Source: Treponema sp. UBA1233
GTDB lineage: Bacteria > Spirochaetota > Spirochaetia > Treponematales > Treponemataceae
Direction of reading: 5' to 3'
Assembly (NCBI GenBank): GCA_002309305.1
Contig: DBWR01000074.1
Location: 93,354-128,001 of the forward strand
DNA length: 34,648 nucleotides
This document shows positions 30,731 through 34,648 of this stretch, one piece after another. The translations under genes were made by a program, and so were the position numbers. The number at the start of each line of letters is the position of its first letter. The first letter of the stretch is position 1. The notes below the pieces were generated by a model, which made no database searches, was not told where the DNA came from, and was given only the letters and a program-made list of their open reading frames with translations.

Positions 30731-32806
30731 TCACTTTTTGTTGCTGTTGTTCATGGAATTGGCCCAGTCGGTGATTGTGGATTTTTGTCCTTCCAGACTG
30801 TTTAGCGTACTTTCCATGGTTGAATACTTGGATTTGAGCTCGGCTTCCTTTTTGTCCAGTTGAGTCTGGAGCTTGGTAATCTTTGAGTTTGAGTTGTCGA
30901 TGCGAGTCTTGAGTGTGGATGCCTTTGTGGAAATGATTCCGCCGGTCTTTGTCCATGCTTCAAGCTGCTGGTCCAGAAGATATCCTATTCCGCTGTCAAT
31001 TATAAGGTCACCGTCCTTGTCAAAGCCAAAGAGGTCCTTGATCTGGTCCAGGTTTGTCTCAAGCTGGCTGTCGAGTTTTTTCTCGTCGATCTCAAGGTAG
31101 CCGCGGAGCTGGGAGGCATTGTAGCCTGTGATTCTTCCGCTTGCATTTGTGGATATTCCTATCTGATTGAGCATTGTGATGTCTGCATCATAGCCGTAGT
31201 TGTAATTGTTGGCGACGATCTGCTGGAACTGGGATTTTCCGTTTGTAAGGGAGAAATCACCCTGGAACATTCCAAGCTTCTGCATCATTTTTTCCTGCTC
31301 ACTTTCGCTAAGATAATCAAGCTCCGTTACCATTTCCGGCTTGTTTGATGTAAGCACGTTCATCTCTGCGATTACCTGATTGTATTGGCCGACAAAAGTA
31401 ATGAGGGCATCCTTTGCACTTTCCTTGTCCGGATTTATGGTTATTGTAGCGGTCTTCTCTGTTTTCTCGTGGATGTGCAGGGTAACGTCAGGAACTACAT
31501 CGTCGATGTCATTGGTTCCTCGCGTAATCGTTATGCCTTCGTATTTGATGATGGCGTCACTTGCAGTTGCCACGGGATGATTTGGTGTAAATCCTGTGCC
31601 TTTCTGTCCGTCGTATGTCTCTGGTACTGACATTGCAAGCTGTTTGCCTGTGTTTGCATTCCTGATGATGATGCTTACTGCGTCAGGATATTGTGGAAGG
31701 GAGATGACTACGGTCATTGCTCCATCCGGTCCTTTTGTAATTGAATCATCAGATACCGGTTCTTCGCTGCCGTCCGAATTCTTAACAAAAACATAGCGCT
31801 CGTCTTCAACCGGAACGACGGGATTTGCCAGAGCCATTTGAGTAAGCGTGCTGTCGTTTTCCTCGTTGTAGACAGTTACGCCCTTGTATTCCACATAGCC
31901 AGGATTTGTCATAGAGGGGGAGGCTAGGCCAGCGTTTATTTCGTCTGTTATGTCTTCTACATCAGAAACTGTGATGGTAAATTCGATTTTTCCATCAGCA
32001 GCCTTTTTTGCTTCTTCAGGTATAGGAATTTCAAATCCACCGCGCGGAGAAACTGTGATCGTGTCACCGTCGGCTGTAACTCCGCTTCTGGTAATTGGCG
32101 GAAGATTGGATTGTGGATTTATGTCGTTTGTTGTAGGAGTAGTAAATGACTCTGGTTTGGTATCGAGTTTGGTAACTCCTTCACCAGAGGTCTGGGTAAT
32201 CATGTCAATCTGTTTTGCAAGATCGTATGCGGCATCCTCAAAGATCAGGCGGTTTTGGACTCCGGGCTTGAGGCTTTCGATTAAGAGTGCCCTTTCGTTT
32301 GGGCTTACACCGATTACAGATGCCTTAAGGAGGTTTGTACCCCTTTTGTTTAATCCTGATACAAAGTCTGTAAGCTTGCCGCCCTTCCAGTTGTATGATA
32401 CTGTCTTGTCGCCGATTTTAAAGGTATAAAGGCCTCTTTCGACACGCATGTTCTTGTCTATGTTGCCGCTTAAGAAACGGTCTGCGGTTGCAGGTTGAAT
32501 TACATCTACCTTAAATGAGCCGTAATCTGCGTCACGGTCTGCATCTGCAGTGATTGCAAATTCATCAGAAGAAGAGGCAAGTTTGTTGTTGAATGGGTTT
32601 TCAAATGAATAGAGAGACTTTACACTCGTACGGAGCGTAGACATTTTCTGGTTTACGTCACGCCACGCTCCCTGCTGCTCTTCATATTTTTCAAGCTGAG
32701 CCTGTTCCCGCTTTAACGGTATGCGCTCAGTCTCCATGAGGGCTTCTACGAGGTCGTTAGTTTTATATTTGTCGGTTACACCCGGTATGCTAATTCCGTC
32801 AGCCAT
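30731..32806 (-). CDS. fliD: Flagellar filament cap / hook-associated protein 2 (FliD)
   Basis: A 691-residue protein. The N-terminal domain begins MADGISIPGVTDKYKTNDLV and continues with ETERIPLKREQAQLEKYEEQ; the FliD C-terminal domain includes YLSESEQEKMMQKLGMFQGD and INQIG-like strands, and ends in a coiled coil (~620-685). The middle (~200-430) is an insertion of beta domains that accounts for its large size. FliD forms the cap that folds flagellin at the filament tip, here in the periplasm. ATG 32806 is preceded by AAGGGATGGGG. A hairpin and T-run separate it from flaG. Confidence 0.95.
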   Translation of the reverse strand: MADGISIPGVTDKYKTNDLVEALMETERIPLKREQAQLEKYEEQQGAWRDVNQKMSTLRTSVKSLYSFENPFNNKLASSSDEFAITADADRDADYGSFKVDVIQPATADRFLSGNIDKNMRVERGLYTFKIGDKTVSYNWKGGKLTDFVSGLNKRGTNLLKASVIGVSPNERALLIESLKPGVQNRLIFEDAAYDLAKQIDMITQTSGEGVTKLDTKPESFTTPTTNDINPQSNLPPITRSGVTADGDTITVSPRGGFEIPIPEEAKKAADGKIEFTITVSDVEDITDEINAGLASPSMTNPGYVEYKGVTVYNEENDSTLTQMALANPVVPVEDERYVFVKNSDGSEEPVSDDSITKGPDGAMTVVISLPQYPDAVSIIIRNANTGKQLAMSVPETYDGQKGTGFTPNHPVATASDAIIKYEGITITRGTNDIDDVVPDVTLHIHEKTEKTATITINPDKESAKDALITFVGQYNQVIAEMNVLTSNKPEMVTELDYLSESEQEKMMQKLGMFQGDFSLTNGKSQFQQIVANNYNYGYDADITMLNQIGISTNASGRITGYNASQLRGYLEIDEKKLDSQLETNLDQIKDLFGFDKDGDLIIDSGIGYLLDQQLEAWTKTGGIISTKASTLKTRIDNSNSKITKLQTQLDKKEAELKSKYSTMESTLNSLEGQKSTITDWANSMNNSNKK

Positions 32807-32820
32807 ATCCCCATCCCTTC

Positions 32821-32861
32821 AAAAAAAAGGTGGTCTACGCTGTCCGGTTTGAACAGCGCAG
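32821..32861 (-). terminator. Hairpin with T-run between flaG and fliD (attenuator)
   Basis: On the minus strand CTGCGCTGT (32853-32861) pairs with ACAGCGTAG (32835-32843), one G-U. A run of eight T's (32821-32828) follows after 6 nt. The hairpin begins 4 nt after the flaG stop. The gap before the T's makes it a weak terminator, suited to partial read-through into fliD. Confidence 0.5.
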
Positions 32862-32865
32862 GCAA

Positions 32866-33243
32866 TTATATCATTTCGTCAAAGAGCAATCCAATGGCAT
32901 GTTTCATCTGAATCTGTATTTTCTGCATGTCTTCAGACGGTATCTGCCTGATAACCTTGTTGGTTTCAGGATCTACTACTTCAACAATGACCTTATCCAA
33001 TTCATTGTTAATGGTGAACTGGAGCGTATGTCCTAAAACCATGTCGGAAAGCTGTTGAAGCTCTTGCACGGTTTTCTCTGTCTTGGCCAGATTGTCGGCA
33101 AGGTTTTGTGATACTTCTGCAGCACTTGTAGGTAGCACATTCGTTTCGGGAAACGTTATTTGTGCGCGTGCACTACTTGTGTTGAAGAAAGAACGGCCAT
33201 CCATTGCCATTATCGGCCCAATCGTACTACTTATCGTATTCAT
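32866..33243 (-). CDS. flaG: FlaG family flagellar protein
   Basis: A 125-residue protein. The N-terminal ~45 residues are variable. The C-terminal ~80 are the FlaG domain: an amphipathic helix, then LQFTINNELDKVIVEVVDPE and TNKVIRQIPSEDMQKIQ. FlaG proteins affect filament length in other bacteria; the mechanism is not settled. AGGAGG lies upstream of ATG 33243. It sits between flaB and fliD, as in many flagellar clusters. Confidence 0.92.
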   Translation of the reverse strand: MNTISSTIGPIMAMDGRSFFNTSSARAQITFPETNVLPTSAAEVSQNLADNLAKTEKTVQELQQLSDMVLGHTLQFTINNELDKVIVEVVDPETNKVIRQIPSEDMQKIQIQMKHAIGLLFDEMI

Positions 33244-33259
33244 GGACTTTTTCCTCCTG

Positions 33260-33293
33260 AAAAGAAAGAGCGGGGAAGGTGGCGCAACCTTCC
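33260..33293 (-). terminator. Terminator or attenuator between flaB and flaG
   Basis: On the minus strand GGAAGGT (33287-33293) pairs with ACCTTCC (33274-33280) around a 6-nt loop, with extra G-C pairing outside, followed by the T-rich TCTTTCTTTT. Most flaB messages could end here, keeping flagellin far above FlaG and FliD. Confidence 0.7.
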
Positions 33294-33364
33294 TCCCCTT
33301 TACGCATAATTTGTCAAAAAGATGACATCCAGATATCTCTCAGACAAACCAATGCGGTTTATAA

Positions 33365-34219
33365 CTACTGAAGCAAAGCCAATACGTTCTGTGACTGTGA
33401 GTTGGCCTGTGCCAACATAGCTGTACTTGCCTGTGTCAGAATAGAATCCCTTGTATATTCTACAATCTGAGAGGCCATGTCAGTGTCACGAATGACTGAT
33501 TCTGCACTCTGAGTGTTCTCAGCTGCGATGGCGATTCCTCTTGATGCTGTCTCAAGGCGGTTCTGATATGCACCCAAATCTGCCCTCTGTTTGTTGACAA
33601 TCTTAAGTGCGTTATCGATGGTACCGATAGCCAGGTTAGCTGATTCCGGTGTAGAAATGCTGATCTGTTCTTCCAGACCCTGAGCACCCTTCAGACCTAA
33701 AGCTTCTGCTGTCATTGTGCCAACGAAAGCTTCTACGCGCTGGTCCATGTTTGCTCCGATGTGGAACTGCATGATCTGTCCAGAAATAGAGTTTTCTGCA
33801 AAGCGGCCAGTGAGCATGTTCATACCGTTGAACTGTGCGTGGCTTGCAATGCGGTCTACTTCTGCAACAAGCTGTGATACTTCAACCTGAATCTGCATGC
33901 GGTCTTCGTCTGTGTAGATTCCGTTAGCAGACTGAATTGAAAGTTCGCGGATGCGCTGCAGAATGTCTGTTGTTTCCTGCAGGTAGCCTTCAGTCGTCTG
34001 AATGAAAGAAATTCCATTGTTGGCGTTTCTGTTGGCCTGGTTAAGTCCGCGGATCTGGCTGCGCATCTTTTCAGATACGGCAAGACCTGAAGCATCATCT
34101 CCAGCTCTGTTGATTTTTTCGCCGGAACTAAGTTTTTCAATGTTGCCCAACAAAGATGAATTGTTGATTCCCAACTGGCGGTTGGCAAACATTGAACTCA
34201 TGTTGTGATTAATAACCAT
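33365..34219 (-). CDS. flaB: Flagellar filament core protein, flagellin FlaB
   Basis: A 284-residue flagellin. The N-terminal D0/D1 domain is MVINHNMSSMFANRQLGINN with NRAGDDASGLAVSEKMRSQIRGL; the C-terminal D1/D0 ends in TRDSILTQASTAMLAQANSQ and NVLALLQ. No variable outer domain, typical of spirochaete FlaB core flagellins, which assemble inside the periplasm without a signal peptide. The start is ATG 34219, with GGAGG 7 nt upstream, rather than the ATG at 34240, since FlaB proteins begin M-(I/V)-INHN. Which FlaB paralogue it is cannot be told. Export is through the flagellar type III system. Confidence 0.96.
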   Translation of the reverse strand: MVINHNMSSMFANRQLGINNSSLLGNIEKLSSGEKINRAGDDASGLAVSEKMRSQIRGLNQANRNANNGISFIQTTEGYLQETTDILQRIRELSIQSANGIYTDEDRMQIQVEVSQLVAEVDRIASHAQFNGMNMLTGRFAENSISGQIMQFHIGANMDQRVEAFVGTMTAEALGLKGAQGLEEQISISTPESANLAIGTIDNALKIVNKQRADLGAYQNRLETASRGIAIAAENTQSAESVIRDTDMASQIVEYTRDSILTQASTAMLAQANSQSQNVLALLQ

Positions 34220-34226
34220 ATAGTGC

Positions 34227-34246
34227 CCTCCATGATTCACATTTCC
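34227..34246 (-). promoter_or_regulatory. Candidate CsrA site at the flaB ribosome binding site
   Basis: On the minus strand GGA at 34244-34246 is followed 15 nt later by the Shine-Dalgarno GGAGG (34227-34231). Paired GGA motifs, one in the Shine-Dalgarno, are how CsrA controls flagellin in Bacillus and fliW-csrA is in the window. GGA is common, so this is suggestive only. Confidence 0.4.
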
Positions 34247-34332
34247 AAGGCTTCATGCCAAGGACCTGCTTTAGTCCGTGTGAGCGAATGCCGGTTAATG
34301 CGCCCCCGGCACCGTTTTAGAACTCTTCAGCA

Positions 34333-34433
34333 GGAATTGTCATTTTGTTTCCAAACTGACAATCCATACTGTCACAGACTTATGGAAAGCTGTTTTTCAA
34401 AGATCAATGTTCCATCTAAAATTGGAACAATTG
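34333..34433 (-). repeat. Two inverted repeats in the flaB leader
   Basis: This is part of the 312-nt gap without a gene (34220-34531). Repeat 1 (34405-34414 with 34423-34433) is CAATTGTTCCA/TGGAACATTG with one bulge. Repeat 2 (34333-34342 with 34357-34365) is GGATTGTCA/TGACAATTCC with one bulge. Both lie downstream of the predicted promoter and would form stems in the flaB leader; neither has a T-run. Confidence 0.6.
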
Positions 34434-34520
34434 CGACTATTAAAACGGATTGTTGATTTTCATCAAGAAAGTCCGCACAGTCTGCAGGGCAGTGGAGTTC
34501 ACCCACTACACCTGCATAAT

Positions 34521-34549
34521 ATTATACTACACTATTGCAGTAATGACAA
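34521..34549 (-). promoter_or_regulatory. Sigma-70 promoter for flaB inside the end of the upstream flagellin gene
   Basis: On the minus strand TTGTCA (34544-34549), a 17-nt spacer and a perfect TATAAT (34521-34526). The -35 lies within the last codons of the preceding flagellin. Transcription would start near 34514, leaving about 290 nt of untranslated leader before flaB. No sigma-28-type box was found in the gap. Confidence 0.65.
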
Positions 34550-34648
34550 GACTGTTTGTGACTGTGCATTGGCCTGAGCAATCATTGCTGTTCCAGCCTG
34601 CTGCAAGACCTGGTTCTTGGTGAAGTCTACAACTTCCTTGGCCATGTC
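34532..34648 (-). CDS. Flagellin FlaB paralogue, C-terminal end only (cut by window edge)
   Basis: 38 codons and a TAG stop (34532-34534). The sequence from DMAKEVVDFTKNQVL to AQSQTVLSLLQ aligns without gaps with the end of the complete FlaB (DMASQIVEYTRDSIL to SQSQNVLALLQ). This is the terminal D0 helix of a second flagellin, whose start is outside the window. Two flagellins in tandem are usual in treponemes. It is too short to name the paralogue. Confidence 0.93.
   Translation of the reverse strand, partial: DMAKEVVDFTKNQVLQQAGTAMIAQANAQSQTVLSLLQ

Noticed and set aside
33325..33364. TAAA-based sigma-28 promoter after flaB for flaG
   Set aside because: A TAAA is present, but the base run 15 nt downstream (TGAGAGAT) does not match GCCGATAA.
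34220..34240. Earlier ATG for flaB (adds 7 residues)
   Set aside because: The Shine-Dalgarno GGAGG would then lie inside the coding sequence, and FlaB proteins start at the M-V-INHN position.
1..34648. Mobile element, prophage or genomic island
   Set aside because: No transposase, integrase, phage gene or flanking repeat was seen. The tRNA genes lack adjoining integrase genes and gene content is core throughout.

Overview
This window comes from a spirochaete, most likely Treponema. The evidence is a cytidylate kinase fused to ribosomal protein S1, FlaB-type core flagellins without a signal peptide, a FlaG-FliD-FlaB cluster, a fliW-csrA pair, many lipoproteins with loose lipoboxes, and a PilZ protein with one membrane anchor. 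The species cannot be fixed from the sequence. I see no insertion sequence, prophage, CRISPR array, rRNA or integron; the region looks like ordinary chromosome.

Layout. 1-5347 (+): the 3' part of the cmk-rpsA fusion, a GAF/sigma-54 activator, then a TPR membrane protein and a lipoprotein behind a consensus sigma-70 promoter. 5407-5481: tRNA-Arg(TCT) and a terminator. 5546-6850 (-): uracil permease. 7000-8501 (+): a lipoprotein and a PilZ-like protein. 8517-17733 (-): one long unidirectional run of DEAD-box helicase, minimal prepilin peptidase, SMC, a small membrane protein, a Ser/Thr-rich exported TPR protein, serS and an AI-2E-family transporter. 17782-18909 (+): a GT4 glycosyltransferase. 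18914-22251 (-): the proteostasis locus tig, clpP, clpX. 22355-22873 (-): five tRNAs (His, Arg, Lys, Leu, Gly) behind a sigma-70 promoter and ending in a strong terminator.

The right third is motility. From a sigma-28-like promoter at 23001-23027 runs a + strand operon: a FlgN-like chaperone, flgK, flgL, fliW and csrA. A convergent minus-strand set runs leftward from the right edge: the 3' end of one flagellin, flaB, flaG, fliD, an unrecognised protein, an anchored PilZ c-di-GMP receptor, a small unknown protein, and the t6A genes tsaE and tsaB. FlgK and FlgL form the hook-filament junction, FliD the cap and FlaB the filament core. FliW and CsrA are the known flagellin homeostasis pair, and PilZ links motility to c-di-GMP.

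The most interesting signals are post-transcriptional and structural. A short perfect hairpin places GGA in its loop directly beside the flgK Shine-Dalgarno. The flaB gene has an apparent leader of about 290 nt with two inverted repeats and a GGA pair at its ribosome site. The SMC protein lacks a recognisable canonical hinge and carries an acidic C-terminal tail. The protein after fliD looks like a beta-grasp plus helical fusion. The sigma-54 activator has GAYTNA in place of GAFTGA. All motif, fold and promoter calls are by eye; no database search was run.
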